Below are positions 1-9,032 of a stretch of DNA of 64,000 nucleotides, piece after piece. Origin of the DNA: Sphingopyxis sp. 113P3 (lineage in GTDB: Bacteria > Pseudomonadota > Alphaproteobacteria > Sphingomonadales > Sphingomonadaceae); the NCBI RefSeq assembly GCF_001278035.1, contig NZ_CP009452.1:1087501-1151500 (forward strand), in the 5' to 3' direction. The translations under genes and the position numbers were made by a program. The notes under the pieces are model-generated. The model had not been told where the DNA came from, made no database searches, and saw only the letters and a list, made by a program, of their open reading frames with translations. Numbering within the stretch: position 1 is the stretch's first letter; every line of letters begins with the position of its first letter.

Positions 1-797
1 TGGACGAGGCCCGCGGGCGTCCCCGGGTCTGGAGCGTTCGCCAGGACCGCGACCATTTCGGCCAGCCGTTCGACGATCGTCGCGGTCTCCGGCTCGGCCG
101 CCGCCGTAGCGCTCATGAAGCCCGTGAAATCCGCCGCCGCCTGCCGAAACGCCGCAAGGTGGCCGTCAAGTGCCGAGACAGGGGGCGCAGCGAGCGTGGG
201 GCGGCGGCGCAGATTCTCGGCGATCTTGTGGATCAGCGCCACCGTCTCGCCGGGGCTATGCAGCACCATCTCGGCCAGGATGCCGCTTTGACCGCCGGAC
301 AGCCGCTCGCGCAACCAGCCATCGACAATCTCGAGGAAGGCCAGATCGGCCTGGTTGCGATCCATCACGGCGGCGCCGGGGTCGATGTCGGCCTCCGCCG
401 GATAGGGCTTGATCAGCCGCTGGCAAAACCCGTGGATGGTCGAGCAGGTGATTTCGTCGATCGCGGCGCTGGCGGCGGCGAGATTGCGGCGATGGACCTC
501 CGACAGGCCATCGGGGAGCGCCACGCGTAGCTCGGTCGCGATCACACCGGCCGAGAGGTTGGCGACGAACTCGCGGACACGCGACAGCAATTCGCTCGCG
601 GCGAGCTCGGTGAAGGTGACGGCGGCGATGGCGCGTGGGGAAACGCCTTCGGCGAGCATGGCGGCGATGCGTCCAGCCATGACGGCGGTCTTGCCCGAAC
701 CCGCGCCGGCCTCGACCAGGATGGAGCGATCATGAAGGCTGATCGCATGGCGGCGCGCGCCGTCGTCCTTCAGCACCTTGGACTCGTTGCTCATCAT
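1..797 (-). CDS. AddA-like UvrD/RecB-family helicase, N-terminal part (cut by window edge)
   Basis: The frame is open from 797 to the left edge (about 265 residues) and belongs to a superfamily 1A DNA helicase. It shows Walker A GAGSGKT near residues 30-36, motif Ia AVTFTELAA, and STIHGFCQ as in AddA/RecB helicases. The start is ATG at 797 or the adjacent ATG at 794. Both overlap the stop of the upstream nuclease gene (ATGATG over TGA), so the two are translationally coupled. In AddAB, AddA unwinds and degrades duplex DNA ends. Here the C-terminal half, where a nuclease domain would lie, is outside the window. The pair may serve recombination repair or attack foreign linear DNA. It is divergent from the adjacent defence operon. 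Confidence 0.85.
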   Translation of the reverse strand, partial: MMSNESKVLKDDGARRHAISLHDRSILVEAGAGSGKTAVMAGRIAAMLAEGVSPRAIAAVTFTELAASELLSRVREFVANLSAGVIATELRVALPDGLSEVHRRNLAAASAAIDEITCSTIHGFCQRLIKPYPAEADIDPGAAVMDRNQADLAFLEIVDGWLRERLSGGQSGILAEMVLHSPGETVALIHKIAENLRRRPTLAAPPVSALDGHLAAFRQAAADFTGFMSATAAAEPETATIVERLAEMVAVLANAPDPGTPAGLV

Positions 798-3451
798 TCC
801 GCCTCCCAGACCTGAGTGACTTCGCCGAGCCGCTCCGTGGCGGCCGGCATCTTGCGTTTGCAGTAGGTGGCGCTGGCGTTGGCCGGCAGGGCAAAGGCGA
901 GGTCGTCGTAGTCGCCGCCGGTATCCGGCCCAGGCAGGGCCGCGCCGCCGGCGAGACTCGCCCGTGCCGCGCGCAGATAGCCGGTGATCTCCACGAGCAC
1001 CGCTTCGGGGTCGTCGAGCTGGAGATCGACGGGATCGCGTGGGTAGAGCAGCGAGGCGCTGATCGCGACGTCATCGCCGAGCAGCGCCTTGACCGCGAAC
1101 GCATAGAGGCAGCGCTGAAGCTCGCGTCCGCCGTTCAATCGGATGTCGCCGCGCGGCGGGCGGCCGGTCTTATAGTCGCGCACGAGGGCGCGTTTGCCGT
1201 CGCCCGCGATGTCGAGCCGGTCGATATAGCCGGCGATGTTGAAGCCCGTGTCGGGGATCGTGACTGGCGTGCTCGAATCCCAAGGCGTCTGAGCGTCGGA
1301 TTTCGGCTGCGAACCGCCGAAAGGAACCTCGCCGTAGGAACGTGCGCCTGGCAGAAGGTTATCGCCGTAGGACAGGGCGCGGCTCGCCAGCGTGCGGGCG
1401 TCGTCGAGGGTGCGCCCCCAGATGACCGCCGGCGGAACCGGGCGCTCGCTTTCCCAGTCGGCGGCGACGGCTTGCGCGGCCCGCGCCACGGCGGCTTCGA
1501 TGGTCTGTGCGTCGGCGGCCGCAAGGCCGCCCCCGGCTTCGAGGTCGCGCAGGGCGTGGTCGAGAACCAGGTGGACAAGATCGCCGACCCCCAGCGCGTC
1601 GAGCACGAGCGGTTCGGCGCTGCTCTGGGGTTCGCGCCATCCGAACGCATAGATCCACACAAAGCTCAGCGGATTGCGCAGCAGTCGGCGCAGCGAGCTG
1701 GCCGATTGGGTCCGGCCGAGGATGGCGAGGACGAGCGGATGATCCGCGCGCACGAGTCCATCGTGGGGGGTGATCTCGACCTGTCGCCAGTCGCGCCAGC
1801 AGCCTTGAGCGCTGACGGCTTGCGGATCGGCGGCGAATTCCTCGGGCCGCGCCATCAGACGATCGGTCTCGCTGAAGGCGTGCGCCGGCGTCGCGTTGCG
1901 GCGCAGATAGGTCTCGTCGCCATGTCCGGCGAGCAGAGGGCTGCGCCCCAGGAGACGGCCGTCGCTGTCGCGCCGTGCGCGCGACAGGACGACGGTGTCG
2001 CCCGTCGTGGCGAGGATCGTCTCGAAATCGCGCCGGTCGGCGAGATTGACCGGCAGCGGATCGAGCACCGGGGTCGGGATGATATGGTCGGGGATCAGCC
2101 GGTCTTCGGCGATCCCGCGCGGCCAGCGGGACGAATTGAGGCCAAGCAGGCGCACGAAGCGGCGGGGCGACGCCGCAAGCGCACTGGCCGGCATCCAGGC
2201 GATGCAGACGCAGGCTTCCAGTCCGTCGTCCTGCTTCAGGGTGTCGAGCGTCGCATCGACCGAGGCGGCGGGGCCGGCGAGCAGCGCCTTGCGCCAGATC
2301 GCGAGGGCTCGGCCCTTGAGAAAGGCTTCTCCGATCTCACCGGCGGCCTCCGGTCCTTTCGCCAACGTCTCGACCGCCGCGCGCAAAGCCGGGATATGGT
2401 CGGCGCCATCGGGCCAGTCGTCCGCCGTCAACCGGGCGAGCAGGCGGTTCCAGGCGCCCGGCGTCGAGAGCGGCGCATCGGTGGGCAGGACTCGCAGCCA
2501 GCCTTCGGGCAGCGACTCAAAAGGTCCGCTGTCCCGGCAGAGCGCGGCGAGCCGCCGCAACCGCGACTGCGACAGGCCGCGGACCACGATGTCGGCGAGC
2601 GCCGCGGCGGCCTGACCGTCGCGGGTGGTGACGGTGCGGACGCCGTGGACGAAATGCAGGTCGATGTTGGCGTCGGCGCGCAGAGCCAGGAAGTGATCGT
2701 CATAGTCGGCGGGCGAGGCGGTCGCGATGGCGATCTCCGAGGGGGCGACGCCCGAGGCGAGCAAGCCGCGCGCCCAGCGCATCGCCTCGATGGCCTCGTG
2801 ATAGGCCGTCGCCGCGCTGACGGCGTTGATTCCCGGCGCCTGCGCCGGTGCGCGCGCGATCGCGACGCCCGTGCCGTCCAGCCACGCGGGAACGCTCCTC
2901 GGGCCGGCCGTCCACTGCACGGGGATATGGGTGGTGAGTGCCTGAAGCAGCGGTCGCCAGCACGGCGAGAGTTCGGTGAGCCCGACGATCTCCATCGGAC
3001 CAAGCACCGCCGGCGCATGGGCCAGGCGCTCGGTCGCGGCGGCGGCGATGTCGAGAGGCCGCAGCATGCCGTTCGGAAGCTGGTCGAGGACGGCCGCCTC
3101 CAAGCGTGCGATGGCGGCGAGGCGCGGATGGCCATCGGTCGCGCGTGCGGCAAGGTCGATGCCCGCGCGCCAGGCTTTGTGCAGCGTGTCGGCCGCCGCA
3201 TCGATCATGCCGGGCAGGGTCTTGATGCTTTCCAGTTCGCCCATTGGCGTGACGGACAGGGCTGCCTGGATGGCCGCGCGCAGGCTCTCGTCATCGATCG
3301 GGCGGACAAAACCGCCGGCCAGCCGGACGGCGGCCTGCTCGAAGGACATGATCTGGAGGCCGTGCCGACCGGTACGCCCCGCCGCGAGGCGGTTCTCCCG
3401 CATGGCGAGGCGGCCCTGAACGACCAAGGTGGATCGATGCGCGATGGTCAT
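794..3451 (-). CDS. AddB-like PD-(D/E)XK nuclease
   Basis: This 885-residue protein has a C-terminal RecB-type nuclease domain: DRLD near residues 744-747 and DYKTG at 759-763, giving the D...DxK metal-binding core. The middle contains degenerate helicase-like segments as in AddB. The N-terminal Walker A of canonical AddB is not visible. The closing Fe-S cysteines are also not evident, since only isolated Cys residues occur near the end. It therefore looks like a reduced AddB partner for the downstream UvrD helicase, whose start overlaps its stop. A GGAGG sequence precedes ATG 3451. It probably acts as the scanning or nuclease subunit of a two-protein DNA end-processing complex. A role in defence is inferred from location only. 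Confidence 0.8.
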   Translation of the reverse strand: MTIAHRSTLVVQGRLAMRENRLAAGRTGRHGLQIMSFEQAAVRLAGGFVRPIDDESLRAAIQAALSVTPMGELESIKTLPGMIDAAADTLHKAWRAGIDLAARATDGHPRLAAIARLEAAVLDQLPNGMLRPLDIAAAATERLAHAPAVLGPMEIVGLTELSPCWRPLLQALTTHIPVQWTAGPRSVPAWLDGTGVAIARAPAQAPGINAVSAATAYHEAIEAMRWARGLLASGVAPSEIAIATASPADYDDHFLALRADANIDLHFVHGVRTVTTRDGQAAAALADIVVRGLSQSRLRRLAALCRDSGPFESLPEGWLRVLPTDAPLSTPGAWNRLLARLTADDWPDGADHIPALRAAVETLAKGPEAAGEIGEAFLKGRALAIWRKALLAGPAASVDATLDTLKQDDGLEACVCIAWMPASALAASPRRFVRLLGLNSSRWPRGIAEDRLIPDHIIPTPVLDPLPVNLADRRDFETILATTGDTVVLSRARRDSDGRLLGRSPLLAGHGDETYLRRNATPAHAFSETDRLMARPEEFAADPQAVSAQGCWRDWRQVEITPHDGLVRADHPLVLAILGRTQSASSLRRLLRNPLSFVWIYAFGWREPQSSAEPLVLDALGVGDLVHLVLDHALRDLEAGGGLAAADAQTIEAAVARAAQAVAADWESERPVPPAVIWGRTLDDARTLASRALSYGDNLLPGARSYGEVPFGGSQPKSDAQTPWDSSTPVTIPDTGFNIAGYIDRLDIAGDGKRALVRDYKTGRPPRGDIRLNGGRELQRCLYAFAVKALLGDDVAISASLLYPRDPVDLQLDDPEAVLVEITGYLRAARASLAGGAALPGPDTGGDYDDLAFALPANASATYCKRKMPAATERLGEVTQVWEAE

Positions 3452-3560
3452 GACCGTCCTCCTTCCGGGTTTCGCTCGAAGCTGTGCGCCGGCCTAGCGA
3501 TCCGATCCTCCAAGCCGAGTCGCCCCACGCTTTGCTCCGCTGGCTGTGACCGATAGACCA

Positions 3561-3589
3561 TTGACGAAACCCCCTAATGCGAATAATAA
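3561..3589 (+). promoter_or_regulatory. Candidate sigma-70 promoter of the WYL/Hma-like operon
   Basis: TTGACG (3561-3566) and TAATAA (3584-3589) are separated by 17 bp, in a short AT-rich stretch of otherwise GC-rich DNA. They lie 60-90 bp before ATG 3652. The stretch also separates this operon from the divergent nuclease-helicase pair, so both transcription units may be controlled here. Confidence 0.5.
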
Positions 3590-3651
3590 TTACACGGACC
3601 TCAGCAGGTTGTCCATATAGTTTTTATCCTCATGTTGGCGAGGCAAGACAA

Positions 3652-4536
3652 ATGGCGGAAGCCACGACGGCGTTGAAATGGGGGGTGGGGCGCCGACTCG
3701 AATTCATCGAGTTTCGGCTGTTCTGGGAGGGTTCGATCAACCGGGCCGACCTTGTCGAGGCGTTCGGCGTGTCGGTTCCGCAGGCTTCCAAGGATTTGAC
3801 GCTCTATCAGGAGCGGGCGCCGGGCAACATGGAGTACGACACCCGCGCCAAGCGCTACGTCGCCGCCGAAAAATTCGTTCTGCGCTTCCTTGAGCCGGAC
3901 CCTTACATCTATCTGTCGCAGCTCCGCTCGGTCGCCGAGGGGGCTGTGCCTGCGAGCGACTCGTGGATCGCGGCGCTCCCCAGCGCCGATGTGGCGCTAA
4001 CGCCCAGGCGGGACATCGACATCAAGGTTCTGCGGAAGATACTCGACGCGAGCCGGGAGGGCGTCTCCATCGACGTCTTCTACCAGTCGATGAACAAGTT
4101 GCGGCCCGAGCCCACCTGGCGACGGATCACCCCGCACGCCTTCGGCTACGATGGTTTCCGCTGGCACGCGCGGGCCTATTGCCACCTCGAACACAAGTTC
4201 AAGGATTTCCTACTGCCGCGAGTCCTCGACGTTGGTGCGAAGGGGGAGCCTGGCGAGGCGGGCGACCGGGACTGGCTCTGGAACAACTATTTCGACGTCA
4301 TCATCGGCCCGCATCCGGGGCTTACGGCGAGCCAGAAGATGGTCGTCGCCAAGGATTATGGGCTGGACCCTGGAAACGGCGTGCTCTCGGTTCGCTACGC
4401 CATGCTGTTTTACGTTTTGAAGCGCCTGGGTTTGCTTGGTGACGCCGCGAAACAGAGCGCCCATACACAGCATATCGTAACAATAAACCGCAAGGAAACT
4501 GAAGCCGCGCTTGAGAAGGCGGAGCTTCAGCTATGA
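3652..4536 (+). CDS. WYL-domain transcriptional regulator of the defence operon
   Basis: The protein has 294 residues from ATG 3652, chosen because GAGG lies 9 bp upstream; an upstream in-frame ATG at 3577 overlaps the promoter. An N-terminal winged helix (about residues 10-70, including the SVPQASKDL recognition-like segment) is followed by a WYL domain (about 135-200, with TPHAFGYDGFRWHARAY) and a C-terminal WCX-like domain. WYL regulators such as BrxR and CapW sit at the head of defence operons and repress them until a nucleic-acid or nucleotide ligand binds. The gene is 21 bp upstream of the helicase, so it is probably an autoregulator of the whole operon. The ligand is unknown. Confidence 0.85.
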   Translation: MAEATTALKWGVGRRLEFIEFRLFWEGSINRADLVEAFGVSVPQASKDLTLYQERAPGNMEYDTRAKRYVAAEKFVLRFLEPDPYIYLSQLRSVAEGAVPASDSWIAALPSADVALTPRRDIDIKVLRKILDASREGVSIDVFYQSMNKLRPEPTWRRITPHAFGYDGFRWHARAYCHLEHKFKDFLLPRVLDVGAKGEPGEAGDRDWLWNNYFDVIIGPHPGLTASQKMVVAKDYGLDPGNGVLSVRYAMLFYVLKRLGLLGDAAKQSAHTQHIVTINRKETEAALEKAELQL

Positions 4537-4557
4537 AAAACTGGGGGGAGCCGAGCA

Positions 4558-7500
4558 ATGCCGGCAAGGCTTGAGGAGATAAAGAACGGCGCCACCGTGC
4601 GAGGCGTCGCTTCGGCGCAGCCTGTGCATGTGCTTTCGATCGACTGGATCGGCGATCAGGCGATCAACGTCGTTTTCCGCGACCACAACGGCACGGTGGC
4701 CGAGGCTGTTCTTTATCGCGACGATGAGCACCGTCTCGAGGTCGAGCAGAACGGCCGACCGTGGTCGTTCGATGCCGACGGCGCGTTGCTGCGCCTGGTG
4801 ACGGAAGCCAACCGCATCAAGCTGGCGCACTATTTCGACCCGTATCTGGCGATTCACACGAGCCTGGTCGATCCGCTGCCGCACCAGATCTCGGCGGTCT
4901 ATGGCGAGATGCTGCCGCGCCAACCGCTTCGCTTCCTCCTCGCCGACGATCCCGGCGCGGGCAAGACGATCATGGCCGGGCTGTTGATGAAGGAGCTGAT
5001 CGCCCGCAGCGATCTCGAACGCTGCCTCGTCGTTGCGCCGGGCAGCCTGGTCGAGCAATGGCAGGACGAACTCGGCCAGAAGTTCAATCTCGAGTTCGAC
5101 ATCCTTTCCCGCGACATGATCGAGAACTCGCGGTCGGGCAATCCGTTCAGCGACCGGGATCGGCTGATCGTCCGTCTCGACGTGTTGGCGCGCAACGAGG
5201 AGCTTCAGGAGAAGCTCATGAGCGCGCGCGAATGGGACCTGATTATCTGCGACGAAGCCCACCGCATGTCCGCCACCTATTTCGGCGGTGAGGTCAAATA
5301 TACGCGGCGCTATCAGGTCGGCCAGAAGCTCGGTCAGGTTTGCCGCCACCTGCTGCTGATGTCGGCGACGCCGCACAACGGCAAGGAAGAGGATTTCCAG
5401 CTCTTCATGGCGCTCCTCGACGGCGATCGGTTCGAGGGCCGGTTCCGCGACGGTGTCCACTATGCCGACACGGAAGACATGATGCGGCGGCTGACCAAGG
5501 AAGAGCTGCTCAAGTTCGATGGCCGGCCGCTGTTCCCCGAGCGGCGCGCGCGCACGGTCAAGTATCAGCTCTCGGAAGGGGAGGCCGCGCTCTACACCGC
5601 CGTCACCGAATATGTGCGCAGCGAGATGAACCGCGTGCAGCGCTTCGCCGAGGGCGACGGGAAGAAGCGCAACAACGTCGGGTTTGCCTTGCAGATACTT
5701 CAGCGGCGTCTCGCCTCGTCGCCGGCCGCCATCTATCAGTCCCTCAAGCGCCGCCGGGAACGGTTGGAAAACGAGCTGGGCGAAGCGCGGCTTGCCGCCA
5801 AGGGCCGCCGGGCCGGCGCAAACGAGCCCGCGATCAACGCTGACATGCTGCGGAACATCGAGGAGTATGGCCAGGAGGAGATCGACGAGCTTGAGGATCT
5901 GATCTCGACGGGCGCGACGACGGCCGAGACGGTCGAGCAACTCGCTCTGGAAGTCGAAACCCTGAAGGGGTTGGAGACGATGGCGCTCGGCGTGCTGCGC
6001 TCAGGCGTGGACACGAAATGGAGCCAGCTCAATCGTATTCTCGACGATGATCTGATGGTCGACGCGGCCGGCAATCGTCGCAAGCTGATCATCTTCACCG
6101 AGCCCAAGGACACGCTGCACTACCTGCTCGACAAGGTGCGGGCGCGGCTCGGCAACCCCGAGGCCGTCGAGGTGATCCACGGCGGCGTGTCGCGCGAAGA
6201 GCGGCGCAAGGTCGTCGAGCGCTTCATGCAGGACAAGGACATGCTGGTCCTGATCGCCAACGACGCGGCGGGCGAAGGCGTGAACCTCCAGCGCGGCCAT
6301 CTCATGGTCAATTACGACCTGCCGTGGAATCCGAACAAGATCGAGCAGCGGTTCGGCCGTATCCACCGCATCGGTCAGACCGAGGTTTGCCACCTGTGGA
6401 ATCTGGTCGCGGCCGATACTCGCGAGGGCGAGGTTTACGCGCGGCTGTTGGAGAAACTGGAAGCGGCGCGCGAGGCGCTGGGCGGCCGGGTCTATGACGT
6501 GCTCGGCGAATTGTTCGACGGCGTGGCGCTGAAGGATTTGCTGTTCGAGGCGATCCAGTATGGCGAGCAGGAGGACGTGAAAGCGCGCCTTTTCCAGCAG
6601 GTCGATGGCGCGGTGGATCAGGCGCACCTGCTCGAACTGCTGCGCCGCCGCGCCCTGACCAACGACACCATGCCGGAAGCGAGGGTCGAGGAATTGCGGC
6701 TGGAGATGGAGCGGGCCGAGGCGCTGCGCCTACAGCCGCACCACATCCAGAGCTTCTTCGTCGAGGCGTTCCAGCATCTGGGCGGGCGCATCAAGCGCCG
6801 GGAGGAAGGGCGTTGGGAGGTCACGCATGTCCCGGTGCGCATCCGCGAGCGGGATCGCCAGATCGGAACCGGCGCGCCGCTCCAGACGCAGTATGAGCGC
6901 ATCTGCTTCGAGAAGGACAAGATCAACCAGCAGCCCGTCGCCGCCTTCGTTTGTCCCGGCCACCCGCTGCTCGAGGCCGTGATCAGCCTGATCCGCGAAC
7001 AGTATGAGCAGATTATGCGGCAGGGCGCGATCCTGGTCGACGACACCGACGCGGGCGATGCGCTGTCGGCGATTTTCCTGCTGGAACATACGGTCCAGGA
7101 CGGTCGCGTCACCAGCGCCGGCAAGCCGCATGTGATCTCGCAGCGCCTCCAGTTCGCTGCGATCGACAAGGCCGGAAACACCGTCAACGCCGGCATCGCG
7201 CCGCATTTGAATCTGCGGCCGGCCACGGCGGAGGAGGTCGGCAGCGTGCGCGATCTTCTAGACGAGAGTTGGCTGACCACCGACTTGGAGAAGGTCGCGA
7301 TCCGGTTTGCGACCGTCGAACTGGCCCAAGGCCATGTCGCCGAGGTCAAGGCGCGGCGGCTGCCCGAGATCGAAAAGGTCGAGCAGGAAGTTCGCGCTCG
7401 CCTCAAGAAGGAGATCAATTACTGGGACTCGCGCGCCTTCGAGCTGAAGGAGGAGGAGCGCGCCGGCAAGAAAACGCGGGTGAATTGGCAGAACGCGCAG

Positions 7501-8061
7501 CGCCGCGCCGAAGACCTGGCGGATCGGCAGAAGCGCCGCATGGACCAGCTTGAGCGGGAGCGTTTCATCTCGTCGCAGCCGCCGCGCGTGCGGGGCGGCA
7601 TGGTCGTCATCCCCCGCGGGCTGCTCGAAGAGCGTCAGGCGCCGAGCATTCCGAACCATTTTGCAGAAGACCCGGCCGCGCGCCGGGAGATCGAGCTCGC
7701 GGCGATGGCGGCTGTGATGGCGGCCGAACGGGCGCTGGGCAACGAGCCCGCCGACGTCTCCGCCCAGAAGATCGGCTACGACATCGCGTCCCACGATCCG
7801 CGGTCGGGGCATCTGCGCTTCATCGAGGTCAAGGGCCGCATCGACGGCGCGGACAGCGTGATGATCACGCGCCAGGAGGTCATCACCTCCCTGCATGAAC
7901 CGGAGAAGTTCATTCTCGCCATCGTGCCGGTCGCCGCCGGCTTTGCCCATGCGCCGCGCTATGTGCGCGGCCCGCTCGTGGAACGGGAACCGTCGTTTCT
8001 CGAGACCGCGATCCAGTTCCATTTGCCACGCCTACTCGAGCGTGCGGAGGAACCGCGATGA
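4558..8061 (+). CDS. SNF2/DEAH-box helicase with C-terminal DUF3883 (Hma-like helicase)
   Basis: This 1167-residue superfamily 2 helicase has Walker A DDPGAGKT near 131-138, a DEAH box near 232-235 (IICDEAH), and motifs V/VI in the C-terminal helicase lobe (GEGVNLQ, QRFGRIHRIGQ). A coiled, charged region follows. A DUF3883 domain closes the protein (IGYDIAS...FIEVKGR), a fold related to restriction-endonuclease-like domains. It is preceded by a GGGGGAG ribosome site. It is likely the DNA translocase of the system. The protein resembles those often labelled DrmD of DISARM, but drmA, drmB and drmC are absent. The DUF1156 methylase and DUF499 ATPase downstream fit an Hma-type locus better. The start overlaps nothing; the stop overlaps the next gene by ATGA. 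Confidence 0.88.
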   Translation: MPARLEEIKNGATVRGVASAQPVHVLSIDWIGDQAINVVFRDHNGTVAEAVLYRDDEHRLEVEQNGRPWSFDADGALLRLVTEANRIKLAHYFDPYLAIHTSLVDPLPHQISAVYGEMLPRQPLRFLLADDPGAGKTIMAGLLMKELIARSDLERCLVVAPGSLVEQWQDELGQKFNLEFDILSRDMIENSRSGNPFSDRDRLIVRLDVLARNEELQEKLMSAREWDLIICDEAHRMSATYFGGEVKYTRRYQVGQKLGQVCRHLLLMSATPHNGKEEDFQLFMALLDGDRFEGRFRDGVHYADTEDMMRRLTKEELLKFDGRPLFPERRARTVKYQLSEGEAALYTAVTEYVRSEMNRVQRFAEGDGKKRNNVGFALQILQRRLASSPAAIYQSLKRRRERLENELGEARLAAKGRRAGANEPAINADMLRNIEEYGQEEIDELEDLISTGATTAETVEQLALEVETLKGLETMALGVLRSGVDTKWSQLNRILDDDLMVDAAGNRRKLIIFTEPKDTLHYLLDKVRARLGNPEAVEVIHGGVSREERRKVVERFMQDKDMLVLIANDAAGEGVNLQRGHLMVNYDLPWNPNKIEQRFGRIHRIGQTEVCHLWNLVAADTREGEVYARLLEKLEAAREALGGRVYDVLGELFDGVALKDLLFEAIQYGEQEDVKARLFQQVDGAVDQAHLLELLRRRALTNDTMPEARVEELRLEMERAEALRLQPHHIQSFFVEAFQHLGGRIKRREEGRWEVTHVPVRIRERDRQIGTGAPLQTQYERICFEKDKINQQPVAAFVCPGHPLLEAVISLIREQYEQIMRQGAILVDDTDAGDALSAIFLLEHTVQDGRVTSAGKPHVISQRLQFAAIDKAGNTVNAGIAPHLNLRPATAEEVGSVRDLLDESWLTTDLEKVAIRFATVELAQGHVAEVKARRLPEIEKVEQEVRARLKKEINYWDSRAFELKEEERAGKKTRVNWQNAQRRAEDLADRQKRRMDQLERERFISSQPPRVRGGMVVIPRGLLEERQAPSIPNHFAEDPAARREIELAAMAAVMAAERALGNEPADVSAQKIGYDIASHDPRSGHLRFIEVKGRIDGADSVMITRQEVITSLHEPEKFILAIVPVAAGFAHAPRYVRGPLVEREPSFLETAIQFHLPRLLERAEEPR

Positions 8062-9032
8062 GGATCACCAAAGGCCTGATCATCGCCGACCCGTGGATCG
8101 GCTACATTCTCGGCGGGACCAAGGACTGGGAGATGCGCTCCTCGGGGGCGTCACATCGCGGCTGGTTTGCGCTGATCCGTAAAGGCAGTGGGACGATCTA
8201 TGGCATTGCCCGACTGGTCGACGTGGGGTCGCCGCTATCGCCAACGGAGATGGTCGCCACGTTCGCGCATCACCGTATTGCCGAGCACATGATCCAGTCG
8301 GGTGAAGTCGCCAAATGGAATACGCCTTGGAAGCTCGCCGATGTGCGTCGCCTCGAACGTCCGATCCCGTATCAGCACAAGAGTGGTGCCGTGACTTGGG
8401 TCGAGCTGGACGACGCAGCCATCGATGGCGTCGCCGCTCAGCTCGAGGCTGGAGATATGACGATCGCCCCCGAAGCAGCAGCTCGGCCGGATGACGGCTC
8501 GCGGCGTGATCGCGTTGGCCGCGCCGATACGGTGACGGTTGAGGTCTCTAAGCGCGGCAGGAAGCTGCATATCGACATCGAATGGGATGATCGGGAGCCG
8601 GACGCTGTCGCAGCGGTGACACCGCGACCTACGCCAGCATCGCCCCGTCCTCTGACGCCGCCGCCTATAACGGCTGCGCAGACAGCAGCGGGGCGTGTGA
8701 TCGGCGAGGTGGAGATTACCGACGGAAACATCACGAACAAGCACATCTACCTGCGCTCATTCTTCGACCGCTTTCCGGCCGACGTCATTGGCGGTTCAAA
8801 CAAGGCGACGAGAGCAAGGCGCGATCTCACGATCGACTGGGGCGGCACGGAGCCGGTCCAGACCGACCTTGACGGCCAGAAGAAGTTTTTCCGTGCTCGC
8901 GGCTGGATCGGCGCCTTCTATCAGTTGCATCGCGCTCAGGCCGGGGACCGCGTCGTGGTCGAGGAGATTACGGCTTATCGTTATCGCGTCAGTCTCAGAA
9001 AACAGGGACCGCGAGCAGGAGCGGCCCGATGA
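8058..9032 (+). CDS. ASCH-domain protein with a C-terminal DNA-binding-like domain
   Basis: The protein has 324 residues in three parts. Residues 1 to about 125 look like an ASCH/PUA-fold domain (opening KGLIIADPWIGYILGGTKDWEMRS), a fold that binds RNA or modified bases. A Pro/Thr-rich linker covers about 185-215. Residues from about 220 to 320 form a compact domain containing FFDRFPADVIGG and KKFFRARGWIGAFY, which reminds me of B3/EcoRII-N type DNA-binding pseudobarrels; this is inference. It overlaps the helicase stop and the next start by 4 bp each, so it is an integral member of the operon. It may read the methylation mark or modified phage DNA. I do not recognise a named family for the full protein. 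Confidence 0.65.
   Translation: MRITKGLIIADPWIGYILGGTKDWEMRSSGASHRGWFALIRKGSGTIYGIARLVDVGSPLSPTEMVATFAHHRIAEHMIQSGEVAKWNTPWKLADVRRLERPIPYQHKSGAVTWVELDDAAIDGVAAQLEAGDMTIAPEAAARPDDGSRRDRVGRADTVTVEVSKRGRKLHIDIEWDDREPDAVAAVTPRPTPASPRPLTPPPITAAQTAAGRVIGEVEITDGNITNKHIYLRSFFDRFPADVIGGSNKATRARRDLTIDWGGTEPVQTDLDGQKKFFRARGWIGAFYQLHRAQAGDRVVVEEITAYRYRVSLRKQGPRAGAAR

Noticed and set aside
1472..3556. Long 694-residue open frame on the plus strand opposite the AddB-like gene
   Set aside because: It is Arg/Gly-rich, has no domain, and runs antisense to a clear nuclease gene. Such frames are common in GC-rich DNA.
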